Shown: in pieces, positions 36,671 through 54,914 of the stretch
Layout of the letters: each line of letters opens with the position of its first letter
Position numbering within the stretch: position 1 is the first letter of the stretch
Source: Campylobacter blaseri
Lineage (GTDB): Bacteria; Campylobacterota; Campylobacteria; Campylobacterales; Campylobacteraceae
NCBI RefSeq assembly: GCF_013201895.1
Contig: NZ_CP053841.1
Location: 372,001 to 436,000 of the forward strand
Direction of reading: 5' to 3'
Length of the DNA: 64,000 nucleotides
Program-made: the position numbers and the translations under genes
The notes under the pieces: model-generated
What the model saw: the letters and a program-made list of their open reading frames with translations, nothing else
The model's database searches: none
What the model was told of the DNA's origin: nothing

Positions 36671-37372
36671 ATGAAAAAAAATTCAAAAAGATTTAACGAA
36701 TTACTAAAAAAAATTGACACAAGTAAGAGATATTTATTAGATGAAGCAGTTGATGTTATAAAAACATTACCATCTGCAAAATTTGATGAAACTATTGAGA
36801 TTGCATTAAAGCTTAATGTTGATCCAAGACATGCTGATCAAATGGTTAGAGGTTCAGTTATACTTCCAGCAGGTACAGGAAAAACTGTAAGAGTTGCTGT
36901 TATAGCAAAAGATGCAAAAGCTGATGAGGCAAAAGCTGCTGGTGCTGATATGGTTGGAGATGATGATTTAATAGATAATATTCAAAAAGGCAATATAGAT
37001 TTTGATGTTTTAATTGCAACACCAAATTTAATGGGACTTGTTGGTAAAGTTGGTAGAATACTTGGTCCAAAAGGTTTAATGCCAAATCCAAAAACAGGCA
37101 CTGTTACAATGAATGTAAAAGAAGCAATAGAAAATGCCAAAGGCGGACAAGTTAATTTTAGAGTTGATAAGCAAGGAAATATACATGCTGGTCTTGGAAA
37201 AGTTAGTTTTACTAAAGAACAAATAATGGATAATGTTACTACTTTTATTAAAGCTATAAACAAACATAAGCCAGCAGCAGCAAAAGGCAGATATATTAAA
37301 AATGGTGCTCTGTCTTTGACAATGAGTCCAGCAGTAGCTCTTGATACACAAGAGTTGATTGATTTAAAATAA
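36671..37372 (+). CDS. rplA: 50S ribosomal protein L1
   Basis: A 233-aa ribosomal protein of the L1 stalk. It has the conserved [38 protein letters not shown] and [22 protein letters not shown] stands 8 bases before the ATG. A 102-base leader separates it from rplJ. Confidence 0.98.
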   Translation: MKKNSKRFNELLKKIDTSKRYLLDEAVDVIKTLPSAKFDETIEIALKLNVDPRHADQMVRGSVILPAGTGKTVRVAVIAKDAKADEAKAAGADMVGDDDLIDNIQKGNIDFDVLIATPNLMGLVGKVGRILGPKGLMPNPKTGTVTMNVKEAIENAKGGQVNFRVDKQGNIHAGLGKVSFTKEQIMDNVTTFIKAINKHKPAAAKGRYIKNGALSLTMSPAVALDTQELIDLK

Positions 37373-37474
37373 TAAAAATAAAAAATATATCTTTGATTGG
37401 AGATAGCCGAGGCAATTGCTTAATTGGATTAAATCCGCTCTGCTTGAAATCACCGGTCGGAAAGGAGACGAATA
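37373..37474 (+). promoter_or_regulatory. Probable L10 leader (autoregulatory RNA) upstream of rplJ
   Basis: A gap of 102 bases at the position of the L10(L12)4-binding leader of rplJL operons. It contains GGAGATAGCCGAGGCAATTG and GGATTAAATCC, CCGCTCTGC, then CACCGGTCGGAAAGGAG at the ribosome site, resembling the conserved L10 leader core. L10 binding here is known in other bacteria to repress rplJL. Confidence 0.6.
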
Positions 37475-37954
37475 GTGACAAGAGATGAAAAATCTGCTCT
37501 TATATCTGAACTTACCGAAAGTTTTTCTAATTCTGATGGTATTATTGTAAGCGATTTCAAAGGCCTAGTTGTTAAAAAAATTGAAGAATTAAGACAACAA
37601 GCAAAAGAACAAGATGTTAAAGTTCAAGTAGTTAAAAATACTTTAGCTTCAATAGCTTTAAAAAACGCTAATAAAGATGGTATGGGGCTAAAAGATACAA
37701 ACATCTTCCTATGGGGAGATTCGCTTAATGTATCAAAAGTTGCAGCAAAATTTGAAGAAAAAAATGAAAAATTTGTTATAAAAACTGCATATATAGATGG
37801 CGAAGTTTGTAGTATAGATAAGGTTAAAGCGCTTTCAAAAATGCCAAGCCGCGAAGAACTTCTTGCGATGTTACTTCAAGTTTGGAATGCACCGATTCAA
37901 AATTTCACAATCGGCTTAAATGCGCTTAGAGAAAAAAAAGAAGAAATAGCTTAA
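37475..37954 (+). CDS. rplJ: 50S ribosomal protein L10
   Basis: A 159-aa stalk-base protein that anchors L7/L12 dimers. It has the [17 protein letters not shown] start, the SDFKGL and [10 protein letters not shown] rRNA-binding parts and a C-terminal helix for L12. The start is GTG at 37475 with AAAGGAG 8 bases upstream. Paired with rplL, 24 bp downstream. Confidence 0.97.
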   Translation: MTRDEKSALISELTESFSNSDGIIVSDFKGLVVKKIEELRQQAKEQDVKVQVVKNTLASIALKNANKDGMGLKDTNIFLWGDSLNVSKVAAKFEEKNEKFVIKTAYIDGEVCSIDKVKALSKMPSREELLAMLLQVWNAPIQNFTIGLNALREKKEEIA

Positions 37955-37978
37955 ATATAAAAATTAGGAGATAATAAA

Positions 37979-38353
37979 ATGGCGATTACAAAAGAAGATG
38001 TATTAGAATATATTTCTAATCTTTCAGTATTAGAATTAAGTGAATTAGTAAAAGAATTCGAAGAAAAATTTGGCGTTAGCGCAGCACCTGTTGTGGTAGC
38101 TGGTGGTGCTGGTGGCGATGTTGGTGCTGTAGCTGAAGAAAAAACTGAGTTTGATGTTATTTTAACAGACGCAGGCGCTAAAAAAATTAATGTTATTAAA
38201 GTAGTAAGAGCTTTAACAGGTCTTGGTCTTAAAGAGGCAAAAGATGCTGTTGAAGGAACTCCTTCAACTCTTAAAGAAGGTATTAGTAAAGAAGATGCTG
38301 AAGAAGCTAAAAAACAACTTGAAGAAGCAGGCGCTAAAGTCGAGCTTAAATAA
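37979..38353 (+). CDS. rplL: 50S ribosomal protein L7/L12
   Basis: A 124-aa stalk protein. It has the N-terminal dimerisation helices ([20 protein letters not shown]), an Ala/Gly-rich hinge ([12 protein letters not shown]), and the C-terminal factor-binding domain with [25 protein letters not shown] precedes the ATG. Confidence 0.98.
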   Translation: MAITKEDVLEYISNLSVLELSELVKEFEEKFGVSAAPVVVAGGAGGDVGAVAEEKTEFDVILTDAGAKKINVIKVVRALTGLGLKEAKDAVEGTPSTLKEGISKEDAEEAKKQLEEAGAKVELK

Positions 38354-38373
38354 TTTATTTTTACAAATCCGAT

Positions 38374-38419
38374 GGAAAAAGCTATTTTGGCTTTTTCCAA
38401 TTTGTGCTAACTCTAGCAC
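38374..38419 (+). terminator. Tandem hairpins between rplL and rpoB (attenuator or processing site)
   Basis: GGAAAAAGC/GCTTTTTCC (9 bp, 38374-38398) and GTGCTA/TAGCAC (6 bp, 38404-38419) lie in the 103-bp spacer. No T run follows, so partial termination or RNase processing, as known between rplL and rpoB in E. coli, is more likely than full termination. Confidence 0.5.
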
Positions 38420-38447
38420 CAATAATTCTTTCAAATTTTTGCCATAA

Positions 38448-47100
<8,653 letters not shown>

Positions 47101-47101
47101 T

Positions 47102-47127
47102 TTTTGGGTGCTACACGGCACCCAAAA
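47102..47127. terminator. Hairpin after rpoC
   Basis: TTTTGGGTGC pairs with GCACCCAAAA (10 bp, 6-base loop) directly after the rpoC stop. There is no T run after it on the plus strand, so it may be a weak terminator or a 3'-end protecting stem. Confidence 0.55.
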
Positions 47128-47235
47128 CACCATATTTACGACTCTTATAAATATTTTTAATATATTAACAATATTTTAAGTAAAATTTAGATAATATTAG
47201 GTCTTTTAATAAATTTAATAGTGAAAGGAATTAAT

Positions 47236-47610
47236 GTGCCAACCATAAATCAATTGGTAAGAAAACAACGCAAAAAAGTGATTGAAAAATCAAAATCACC
47301 AGCGTTAGAAAATTGTCCTCAAAGAAGAGGAGTTTGTACAAGAGTATATACGACAACTCCAAAGAAACCAAACTCAGCTTTGAGAAAAGTTGCGAAAGTT
47401 AGATTAACAAGCGGTTACGAAGTAATTAGCTATATAGGTGGTGAAGGTCATAACCTACAAGAGCACTCTATTGTATTAGTTAGAGGCGGTAGAGTTAAAG
47501 ACTTACCGGGTGTTAAATATCATATCGTTCGTGGTGCACTTGATACTGCAGGTGTTGTAAAAAGAACGGTATCAAGATCAAAATATGGTGCTAAACGTCC
47601 TAAAAAATAG
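47236..47610 (+). CDS. rpsL: 30S ribosomal protein S12
   Basis: A 124-aa decoding-centre protein. The GTG at 47236 is chosen since the family begins [10 protein letters not shown] and GAAAGGA stands 7 bases before it; an in-frame GTG at 47221 would add five residues. Lys43 (TTTPKKPNS) and Lys88 (GRVKDLPG) are the streptomycin-sensitive residues. rpsG and fusA follow in the usual str order. Confidence 0.97.
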   Translation: MPTINQLVRKQRKKVIEKSKSPALENCPQRRGVCTRVYTTTPKKPNSALRKVAKVRLTSGYEVISYIGGEGHNLQEHSIVLVRGGRVKDLPGVKYHIVRGALDTAGVVKRTVSRSKYGAKRPKK

Positions 47611-47674
47611 TTTAGCTAAAACAGACTAGCCCATTAGATTTGGCTTAGTTTGAGTAAAATTTAAATAAATTTGA

Positions 47675-48154
<480 letters not shown>

Positions 48155-48169
48155 GGGAAAGGAATTAAG

Positions 48170-50245
48170 ATGGCAAGAAAAACACCTTTACACTCAATTA
48201 GAAATATAGGTATTGCAGCCCATATAGATGCTGGTAAAACTACGACAACTGAAAGAATTCTATTTTTTACAGGAATTAGCCATAAGATAGGTGAAACTCA
48301 CGAAGGTACCGCTACTATGGACTGGATGGAGCAGGAAAAAGAGAGAGGTATTACAATTACTTCAGCAGCAACTACATGTTTTTGGAAAGATCGTCAAATT
48401 AACATTATAGACACTCCGGGTCACGTTGATTTTACAATTGAAGTTGAAAGATCAATGCGTGTTTTAGATGGTGCTGTTGCTGTGTTTTGTTCAGTTGGTG
48501 GCGTTCAGCCACAAAGTGAAACAGTTTGGAGACAAGCGAATAAATACCATGTTCCTAGAATAGCTTTTATTAATAAAATGGATAGAGTTGGAGCTGATTT
48601 TTATAGTGTTGAACAACAAATCAAAGATAGATTAAAAGCAAATCCAGTTCCACTTCAAATTCCAATTGGAGCAGAAGATAAATTTAAAGGAGTTGTAGAT
48701 CTTATTGCTATGAAGGCTATAGTATGGGAAGATGAAGAAAATCCTTTAACATTTGAGGAGAAAGAAATTCCAACTGATTTAATAGATAAAGCTAAAGAAT
48801 ATAGAGAAAAATTAGTTGAGGCTATTTCTGAAACAGATGACGCTTTAATGGAAAAATATTTTAGTGGTGAAGAATTAACTGAAGATGAGATAAAAGAAGG
48901 TATTAAAAAAGCAACTCTTGATTTAAAAATTGTTCCTATGCTTTGTGGAACAGCTTTTAAAAACAAAGGAGTTCAACCACTTCTTGATGCAGTTGTAGAG
49001 TATCTTCCAGCTCCTGATGAGGTTCCGCAAATTAGAGGCGAGTATGAAGATGGAAGTGAAGTGGCAGTTGAATCAAGTGATAATGGTGCTTTTGCAGGTC
49101 TTGCATTTAAAATTATGACTGATCCATTTGTTGGACAGCTAACTTTTGTTCGTGTGTATAGAGGACAACTTGAAAGCGGAAGTTATGTTTATAATACTGC
49201 TAAAGGTAAAAAAGAGAGAATTGGTAGAATTCTTAGAATGCACTCAAATAAAAGAGAAGAGATTAAAGAACTTTATGCTGGAGAAATTGGTGCTGTAGTT
49301 GGTCTAAAAGACTCACTTACAGGAGATACTCTAGCTGATGAAAAAGATAAAGTTATATTGGAAAAAATGGAATTCCCTGATCCAGTTATTTCAGTTGCAG
49401 TTGAGCCTAAAACAAAAGCTGATCAAGAAAAAATGGGTATAGCATTACAAAAACTTGCACAAGAAGATCCAAGCTTTAGAGTTGAGACTGATGAAGAGAG
49501 TGGACAAACAATTATCTCTGGTATGGGCGAGCTTCACTTGGAAGTTATTGTTGATAGAATGCTTAGAGAGTTTAAAGTTGATGCTGAGATTGGACAACCA
49601 CAAGTTGCATATAGAGAAACGATTAAACAAACTGTCGAACAAGAATATAAATACGCAAAACAATCAGGTGGTCGCGGTCAATATGGTCATGTCTTCTTGC
49701 GTCTTGAGCCACTTGAGCCGGGTAGTGGATATGAATTTGTTAACGATATAAAAGGTGGAGCTGTTCCAAAAGAATACATCCCAGCTGTTGATAAAGGTTG
49801 TAAAGAAGCTATGCAAGGTGGTGTATTGGCAGGTTATCCTGTTGAAGATGTCAGAGTAACTTTATATGATGGTAGTTATCATGAAGTTGATAGTTCTGAA
49901 ATGGCATTTAAATTAGCTGCTTCAATGGGTTTTAAAGAGGGTGCTAGGAAAGCTGGTGCTGTTATACTTGAACCTATTATGAAAGTTGAAGTTGAAACTC
50001 CTGAAGAATATATGGGTGATGTAATTGGCGATATTAATAAAAGAAGAGGGCAGATTAATAGCATGAGTGATCGTGGTGGAAATAAAATTGTAGATGCATT
50101 TTGTCCACTATCAGAAATGTTTGGCTACTCAACAGATCTTAGAAGTCAAACACAAGGTCGTGCTACATATTCTATGGAATTTGATCACTATTCAGAAGTT
50201 CCAAAAAATGTTAGCGAAGAAATAATCAAAAAGAGAAATGGCTAA
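48170..50245 (+). CDS. fusA: Elongation factor G
   Basis: A 691-aa translocation GTPase. G motifs: [13 protein letters not shown], the switch [23 protein letters not shown] and [10 protein letters not shown]. Domains II-V follow to the C-terminus [17 protein letters not shown] precedes the ATG. It is the last gene of the str group here; a terminator follows. Confidence 0.99.
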   Translation: MARKTPLHSIRNIGIAAHIDAGKTTTTERILFFTGISHKIGETHEGTATMDWMEQEKERGITITSAATTCFWKDRQINIIDTPGHVDFTIEVERSMRVLDGAVAVFCSVGGVQPQSETVWRQANKYHVPRIAFINKMDRVGADFYSVEQQIKDRLKANPVPLQIPIGAEDKFKGVVDLIAMKAIVWEDEENPLTFEEKEIPTDLIDKAKEYREKLVEAISETDDALMEKYFSGEELTEDEIKEGIKKATLDLKIVPMLCGTAFKNKGVQPLLDAVVEYLPAPDEVPQIRGEYEDGSEVAVESSDNGAFAGLAFKIMTDPFVGQLTFVRVYRGQLESGSYVYNTAKGKKERIGRILRMHSNKREEIKELYAGEIGAVVGLKDSLTGDTLADEKDKVILEKMEFPDPVISVAVEPKTKADQEKMGIALQKLAQEDPSFRVETDEESGQTIISGMGELHLEVIVDRMLREFKVDAEIGQPQVAYRETIKQTVEQEYKYAKQSGGRGQYGHVFLRLEPLEPGSGYEFVNDIKGGAVPKEYIPAVDKGCKEAMQGGVLAGYPVEDVRVTLYDGSYHEVDSSEMAFKLAASMGFKEGARKAGAVILEPIMKVEVETPEEYMGDVIGDINKRRGQINSMSDRGGNKIVDAFCPLSEMFGYSTDLRSQTQGRATYSMEFDHYSEVPKNVSEEIIKKRNG

Positions 50246-50249
50246 AAAT

Positions 50250-50276
50250 ATACAAGGTGGAATATCCACCTTGTAT
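50250..50276 (+). terminator. Terminator after fusA
   Basis: ATACAAGGTGG and CCACCTTGTAT form a perfect 11-bp stem around a 5-base loop, 4 bases after the fusA stop. The T tract after it is short. Confidence 0.75.
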
Positions 50277-50288
50277 TAGGTTTAACCT

Positions 50289-50716
50289 ATGAAGCAAATT
50301 ATTTTAAAAAACTCTTTTAATATAGTTGGTTTTAAAACTACAACCAACAATAAAGATGAGCTTAATAATGTTTCTAAAATTTCTAAATTATGGAATAATT
50401 TTTTTAGCAGTGAAATTTCTAGTTTAATTAAAATAACTTATGGAGTTTATTTTAATTACCAAAATATGCATCTTGGGGACTATGATATTTTAGTTGGTAT
50501 AGAAGACAACGAAAATTCAAATTTTGAAAATGTTGTAGTGCAATCAGGCAAATATATGGTTTTAAAAAGGAAGGTAAAATTCCAGAAATTGTGATTGAAT
50601 TGTGGTATGAAATTTGGAAATTTTTTGATAAAAGTGATGTTAAAAGAGCTTATAATACAGATTTTGAAAAATACATTGGCAAAGATAAAATAGAAATTTA
50701 CATATCATTATTATAA
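50289..50716 (+). pseudogene. Frameshifted GyrI-like / AraC effector-binding-domain protein
   Basis: The first frame gives 101 aa (50289-50594) beginning MKQIILKNSFNIVGFKTTTN with the effector-binding-domain traits KLWNNFFSSE, YGVYFNYQNMHLGDYDILVG and SGKYMV. The rest of the domain continues in another frame: FKKEGKIPEIVIELWYEIWK, then DFEKYIGKDKIEIYISLL, to a stop at 50716. The break lies at the TTTTAAAAA run near 50561; adding one base there joins the halves into about 142 aa, a normal length for this domain. So this is a single-base deletion, a sequencing slip, or a slippage-controlled gene. Function would be small-molecule binding without a DNA-binding domain. Confidence 0.75.
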
Positions 50717-50718
50717 AT

Positions 50719-50795
50719 GTCCTCATAGCTCAGCAGGATAGAGCGCAAAATTCCTAATTTTGAGGCCGTGAGTTCGAATCTCGCTGGGGACACCA
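50719..50795 (+). tRNA. tRNA-Arg (CCT)
   Basis: 77-nt cloverleaf: acceptor GTCCTCA/TGGGGAC (one T-G), anticodon stem CAAAA/TTTTG with loop TTCCTAA giving CCT, T arm GTGAGTTCGAATCTCGC, CCA encoded. It starts 2 bp after the end of the frameshifted gene. Confidence 0.96.
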
Positions 50796-51296
50796 CTTAC
50801 ATTTTATAAAAACACTTTTAAAAGTCTTATTTTAATAAATATTGAAATGTTTTAAACTAAAATAGTCGGAAAATTTAAATAAATTTCAATAGTAGCTTAT
50901 ATTGACTACTTTTTTGTTTTTTACTTACTAAAAGAGATTTTTAAATATAACCAAAGACTTTCTTGTTATTTGGAGCAAAGTCAGGTTTAATTAATATATT
51001 TAATTTAAATAACAAAATATTATTTTACAAGAAACAATAGATAGAAAACTTTAAACCAACAAAGAGTAAGTTATCTCATATTTTAAAGCAAGTTATAAAA
51101 GCATAGACTTATTTATGCAAAAATACTACTTAAAATGAATTAGCGAAATAAATAAAATAAATCATATAAAAAAAAGAAGTAAAAGGTGGCGAAATTTGAT
51201 AAAGCTAAATTTTGATGATAGTTTAAAAATTAGTATTTGATCTATATATAGACATATTTTCGTAGTTTATAAATTTGTTTGGAGTAGTATTTGAGG
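50796..51296. other. 500-bp gene-free interval between tRNA-Arg and tRNA-Met
   Basis: Extremely AT-rich, no ORF of note. AGTAG/CTACT followed by TTTTTTG (about 50892-50916) may end the tRNA-Arg transcript. A 14-codon frame after AAAGGTGG near 51197 (starting TTGATAAAGC) looks like the start of a decayed gene but is too short to call. Confidence 0.6.
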
Positions 51297-51373
51297 TGGT
51301 GGGTTCTGAGTGACTCGAACACTCGACCGCCCGGTTATGAGCCGGGAGCTCTAACCAACTGAGCTAAGAACCC
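51297..51373 (-). tRNA. tRNA-Met/Ile2 (CAT)
   Basis: On the minus strand: acceptor GGGTTCT/AGAACCC, D stem GCTC/GAGC, anticodon stem CCCGG/CCGGG with loop CTCATAA giving CAT, T arm GAGTGTTCGAGTCACTC, CCA encoded. The 1-72 pair is G-C and the stem lacks the three G-C pairs pattern of initiators in its usual GGG/CCC place, so elongator Met is likelier than fMet. An Ile2 tRNA read by TilS-modified CAT cannot be excluded from sequence alone. Confidence 0.93.
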
Positions 51374-51801
51374 ACTGATTTGTTGAAAAAGTTATTATAT
51401 ACAAGCTAAGCTTTAAAAAAGCTAAAATTATGTTTTAAATTAAAATTTTATAACAAAAATGAAAGCATTTAAAATATTTACAGCAATTTATTTTATAGTT
51501 ATCACTATTTAATGTAGATTTTGTGCATATCGTTTTATAACTTGCTATGGATACTTTAAATCAAATTTATATAAGCCTTCAAAGCCTATGATTAAAGAAA
51601 ATTTATTTTGAAATAATAGTTTAGTTTTTATAAAAAGCTATTTAATCTTACTAATAAAATTAATTTTTTACTCTTTATGAAAAAGTATATTTAAAAGGAT
51701 TTTTTTATTTTTATAAGATATTAAATTAGCATAAGCGATAATTACTTAGTAAAATTTAATTAAAATATTAAATTAATTCATTATAAAAATTGGATGATGA
51801 A
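51374..51801. other. Gene-free interval upstream of the YbaK-like gene
   Basis: About 430 bp of AT-rich sequence with no convincing ORF or RNA. It must hold the divergent promoters of tRNA-Met and the next gene, but no clear consensus boxes are visible. Confidence 0.6.
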
Positions 51802-52278
51802 ATGGAAAAATATAAAACAAATGCGATGAGAATTTTAGACAAGCATAAAGCTCATTATGAAGCATTCTTTTATGAATCAGATGGTGCTATAGATGGCATA
51901 TCTGTCGCAAAGAAAATAGGCTTTGATGTAGATATGGTATATAAAACACTAGTACTTAAAGGAAATGACAACAACTACTATGTTGCTGTGATTCCTGTCG
52001 CAAAAGAGCTTGATTTAAAAAAGATGGCAAAAGTTTGCGAGGTTAAAAAAGTTGAGTTAATTCCAGTAGCAAAGATAAATGCAGTAACTGGGTATGTAAG
52101 GGGTGGATGTTCTCCTTTTGGTATGAAAAAAGATTATCCAATCCAGCTGGACAAAAGTGCTCAAAGCTTAGATGAAATAATTGTAAGCGGTGGAAAAATA
52201 GGTGTGCAAATCAAATTAAAAGTTAAAGATATAGTTCAAATTCGTAATGCTAAATTTGCTGATTTATTGAAAGTTTAG
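51802..52278 (+). CDS. ybaK: YbaK/EbsC-family Cys-tRNA(Pro) deacylase
   Basis: A 158-aa trans-editing protein that hydrolyses mischarged aminoacyl-tRNA, probably Cys-tRNA(Pro). It has the YbaK-domain traits: GISVAKKIGFDVDMVYKTLVLKG, the YYVAVIPVAKELDLKKMAK strand, and the conserved GYVRGGCSPFGMKKDYP followed by IIVSGGKIGVQIKL. The ATG at 51802 is taken; a TTG four codons upstream is possible. Flanked by long gaps, so it is monocistronic. Confidence 0.9.
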   Translation: MEKYKTNAMRILDKHKAHYEAFFYESDGAIDGISVAKKIGFDVDMVYKTLVLKGNDNNYYVAVIPVAKELDLKKMAKVCEVKKVELIPVAKINAVTGYVRGGCSPFGMKKDYPIQLDKSAQSLDEIIVSGGKIGVQIKLKVKDIVQIRNAKFADLLKV

Positions 52279-52430
52279 TTTTAGTTTGTAAATATTTTTA
52301 TTAATTTTTGCTTAATATTTTTTTTGATAATATTGTTTATCTAAATAAAAAAACTGCAAAGATTATATTATATGCAAAGTTAAAATTTAATCTATATAAA
52401 TTTAGGTGTTAATCAAACTAGGGGCATTTT

Positions 52431-53600
52431 ATGAAAGAAAAACCAAAGATATTAGTAGTAGGAGCTGGTTATGCTGGCATAGCTTTTTTAAAAAGTTTAG
52501 ATGAAGAGTGTTTTAGGTTGGGCGATTTTACCATTATAAACAAAAACTCATATCACTATCATTCAACTATGCTACATAAAGTTGCAACAGCAGAAAACAG
52601 CGGAAAGATTATGTTTGATTTGCGTGAATTTTTGCACCCAGAAATAAAAATAATACAACAATTAGTCTTAGATATAGACGAAGAAAACCACACAGTAACT
52701 ACTGAGTTTTCAAAATTTAAGTATGATTATCTAATATGTGCAGCCGGTTTTGAAAAAGAGAGTTTCAACTTAAAGGGTATAGAAAATGCAGTTTTTATAG
52801 ACTCGTACATACAGGCTTCTAGAATATGTGAGATTATAAAGGATAAATTTACAAAAGCTTTAGAAAATGGAACTGGATTAAGCATTGCAGTATGTGGTAG
52901 TGGGCTTACTGGGATTGAATTTTCTGCTTCTTGTGCTAATATGTTAAAGAAAAAATTGGAATTTTATAGGCAAGATAGCTCTAAATTTGATAAATTTAGT
53001 GTTAATCTTATAAGCTCAACCCCTAGGCTTCTTACTTTTTTTAGTGAAAAAATATCTCAAAAAATACTAAAGAACCTTACAAAATTAGGTGTTAAAGTTA
53101 CTCATAATACTAGAATTAGTTCGCTTGAAAAATATCGTGTAAATTTTCAAAATGGTGGTTATCTTGATGCTGATATTATCGTATGGACAGCTGGTGTAAG
53201 AGGGGCTAGTGTGGTTAGCCAAAGTTATATAGAAAGTGAGCGTGGCAGGGTTAAAGTTGATAGCAAACTTAAAACCTTTGACCATGAGAATGTTTTTTGT
53301 ATAGGTGATGTAAGTGCGGTAAGCGATGGAAATGGTGGATTTTACCCACCAACAGCACAAATAGCTTGTGAGCAAGGTGAGTTTTTAGCCAAAGAGTTTA
53401 AAGCTATGCTTGAAAATAAAGACTTTAAAGAGGAGTTTAAATTTAAAAGTCATGGTGTTATATGCTCTATAGGACATAGTTATGCTGTTGCTAATGTGTT
53501 AGGTTTTGAGATGAGTGGAGTTGTTCCAGCATTTCTTAAAACTATGGTTGAAAAAAAGTGGAATATGAAACTGCTTGGTTTAAAAGGGCTAATTTTATAA
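52431..53600 (+). CDS. NAD(P)/FAD-dependent oxidoreductase, NDH-2-like
   Basis: A 389-aa flavoprotein of the pyridine nucleotide-disulfide family. The FAD loop is VVGAGYAGIAFLKSL, the second nucleotide loop is VCGSGLTGIEFSAS, and the FAD C-terminal motif fits VFCIGDVSAV. IVWTAGVRGA and the late GVICSIGHSYAV are typical of type II NADH dehydrogenases and related sulfide:quinone reductases; the paired redox cysteines of SQR are not obvious. It may feed electrons to the quinone pool. GGGGCA lies before the ATG. No operon partner. Confidence 0.8.
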   Translation: MKEKPKILVVGAGYAGIAFLKSLDEECFRLGDFTIINKNSYHYHSTMLHKVATAENSGKIMFDLREFLHPEIKIIQQLVLDIDEENHTVTTEFSKFKYDYLICAAGFEKESFNLKGIENAVFIDSYIQASRICEIIKDKFTKALENGTGLSIAVCGSGLTGIEFSASCANMLKKKLEFYRQDSSKFDKFSVNLISSTPRLLTFFSEKISQKILKNLTKLGVKVTHNTRISSLEKYRVNFQNGGYLDADIIVWTAGVRGASVVSQSYIESERGRVKVDSKLKTFDHENVFCIGDVSAVSDGNGGFYPPTAQIACEQGEFLAKEFKAMLENKDFKEEFKFKSHGVICSIGHSYAVANVLGFEMSGVVPAFLKTMVEKKWNMKLLGLKGLIL

Positions 53601-53629
53601 TTCAAATTTTAAAAATAATTACATAAAGC

Positions 53630-53635
53630 TATAAT
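53630..53635 (+). promoter_or_regulatory. Candidate promoter of the Sel1-repeat gene
   Basis: TATAAT in AAAGCTATAATTAAA, 45 bases before the ATG at 53680; AGGAG serves as its ribosome site. Confidence 0.4.
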
Positions 53636-53679
53636 TAAATATAGTATATTAAATTTACATTTTACTAGGAGATAAAACA

Positions 53680-54531
53680 ATGAAACAAATTTTAACTTTA
53701 ATTTTTATGTTTTTTATATTTGCAAATTTAGCTTTTACAAATGATACAAACAAAATCTTGAATAATAAATCAGATATAAAAAATAGTTATAATCTTACCA
53801 ATTTATTATCGCCTTATCTTGATTGCAATCTTGGCGATTTTGAAATTTATATTAAAGAGTGTTCAAAAAATAAAAATGCTAAATCTTGCTTTACTTTGGG
53901 AAGTTGTTTATATATAGGTGGAGTAAGAAATTTAAGTCATAAAGATGGCAGTGTTTGCTTAGAACAGTTTAATGAAGCTTGCAAATATAATAATGCAAAA
54001 GGTTGTTTGATGTCGGCTATTATGCTAGATGATTCAAATATGACACAAAAAGCATTTACTTATTATAAAAAAGCTTGTGAGTTAGATACTAAATTTTGCA
54101 CAGAACTAGGGCATATTTATTTTAAACAAGGGGATTATAATATGGCTTTAAAATACCATGAAATTTCTTGTAATAACAATAGCTTTTATGCTTGTGCTAG
54201 CTTGGGAAATATATATGATATAAAGTTAAATGATCAAATAAATGCAAATAAAAATTATAAAAAAGCTTGTGATAATGGTGTAAAAGAAGGGTGTCAAAAT
54301 TTAGGATTTTATCATTATAATAAAACTTGTAAAAACAATGAATGCAAAAATTACGATAAAGATTTTGAAATGGCTATAAAGTATTTTACAAAAGGATGTG
54401 ATGATTTAAACTATTATAAATCTTGTTATTATTTAGCTAATTTATATCGTTTTAAAAATAGCGAAAAATCAAAATTTTATTTCAAAAAAGCTTCTGATTC
54501 AACCATAAAAGATGAGATAAAAAATTTTTAA
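53680..54531 (+). CDS. Secreted Sel1-repeat, cysteine-rich protein (Hcp-like)
   Basis: A 283-aa exported protein. The signal peptide is about MKQILTLIFMFFIFANLAFT. Five to six Sel1-like helical pairs follow, each with cysteines about eight residues apart: ACKYNNAKGC, ACELDTKFC, SCNNNSFYAC, ACDNGVKEGC and GCDDLNYYKSC. This disulfide-braced pattern is that of Helicobacter cysteine-rich proteins, several of which bind host or peptidoglycan-like ligands. Here the target is unknown. The last repeat ends near the C-terminus KASDSTIKDEIKNF. Confidence 0.82.
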   Translation: MKQILTLIFMFFIFANLAFTNDTNKILNNKSDIKNSYNLTNLLSPYLDCNLGDFEIYIKECSKNKNAKSCFTLGSCLYIGGVRNLSHKDGSVCLEQFNEACKYNNAKGCLMSAIMLDDSNMTQKAFTYYKKACELDTKFCTELGHIYFKQGDYNMALKYHEISCNNNSFYACASLGNIYDIKLNDQINANKNYKKACDNGVKEGCQNLGFYHYNKTCKNNECKNYDKDFEMAIKYFTKGCDDLNYYKSCYYLANLYRFKNSEKSKFYFKKASDSTIKDEIKNF

Positions 54532-54914
54532 AATATATAATTTATCATTCATAGTTTTAGTTTGTATTTATAGTGCTTTTAATTATATGTGGTTTAGAAA
54601 ACTTAAAAACCTTTAAAGTTAATAGTGATTTTATTGGTGATGAGAAATTTAACAATTATGTTATGATGAAAAGATTAAAGAGCTTACTAGAAAGATTTAT
54701 GAGACAACAAAATATTATCATAAACTTTACATCTAAAATATTAATAACTAATAATTTAAAATATAATGCTACTAACTCGTACTTAGCGGGGTTATAGTAG
54801 AGAAAATTTCCATATGAGTTAGTGTCTAAAATTATAGCAAATGTAGTATTTTATAAAATATGTCGTATGAATTAGGATTTTGATATAATAAATAAAATAA
54901 ATCAAAGGATAATT
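54532..54914 (+). pseudogene. Interval with a frameshifted remnant of a small, possibly secreted protein
   Basis: Consecutive frames give protein-like pieces: SFIVLVCIYSAFNY (hydrophobic, signal-like, about 54547), LLIICGLENLKTFKVNSDF and IGDEKFNNY (about 54574-54660), then YDEKIKELTRKIYETTKYYH (about 54662-54735). Read together they resemble one short gene with two frameshifts. The 74-aa open frame at 54573-54797 spans only part of this and ends in unnatural sequence. The remainder to 54914 has a TATAAT at 54884 for the next gene. Confidence 0.35.
54884..54889 (+). promoter_or_regulatory. Candidate promoter of the phosphatase gene
   Basis: Extended -10 TTTTGATATAAT, 26 bases before the TTG start at 54915. 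Confidence 0.45.

Noticed and set aside
47236-47610. Possible streptomycin-resistance change in rpsL
   Set aside because: Lys43 and Lys88 are both the wild-type residue.
50796-51296. Empty interval as a small-RNA locus
   Set aside because: No promoter plus terminator pair with a structured body could be identified by eye.
54573-54797. 74-aa ORF as a real gene
   Set aside because: No ribosome site, and its second half reads worse than the neighbouring frame, so it is listed as a remnant.
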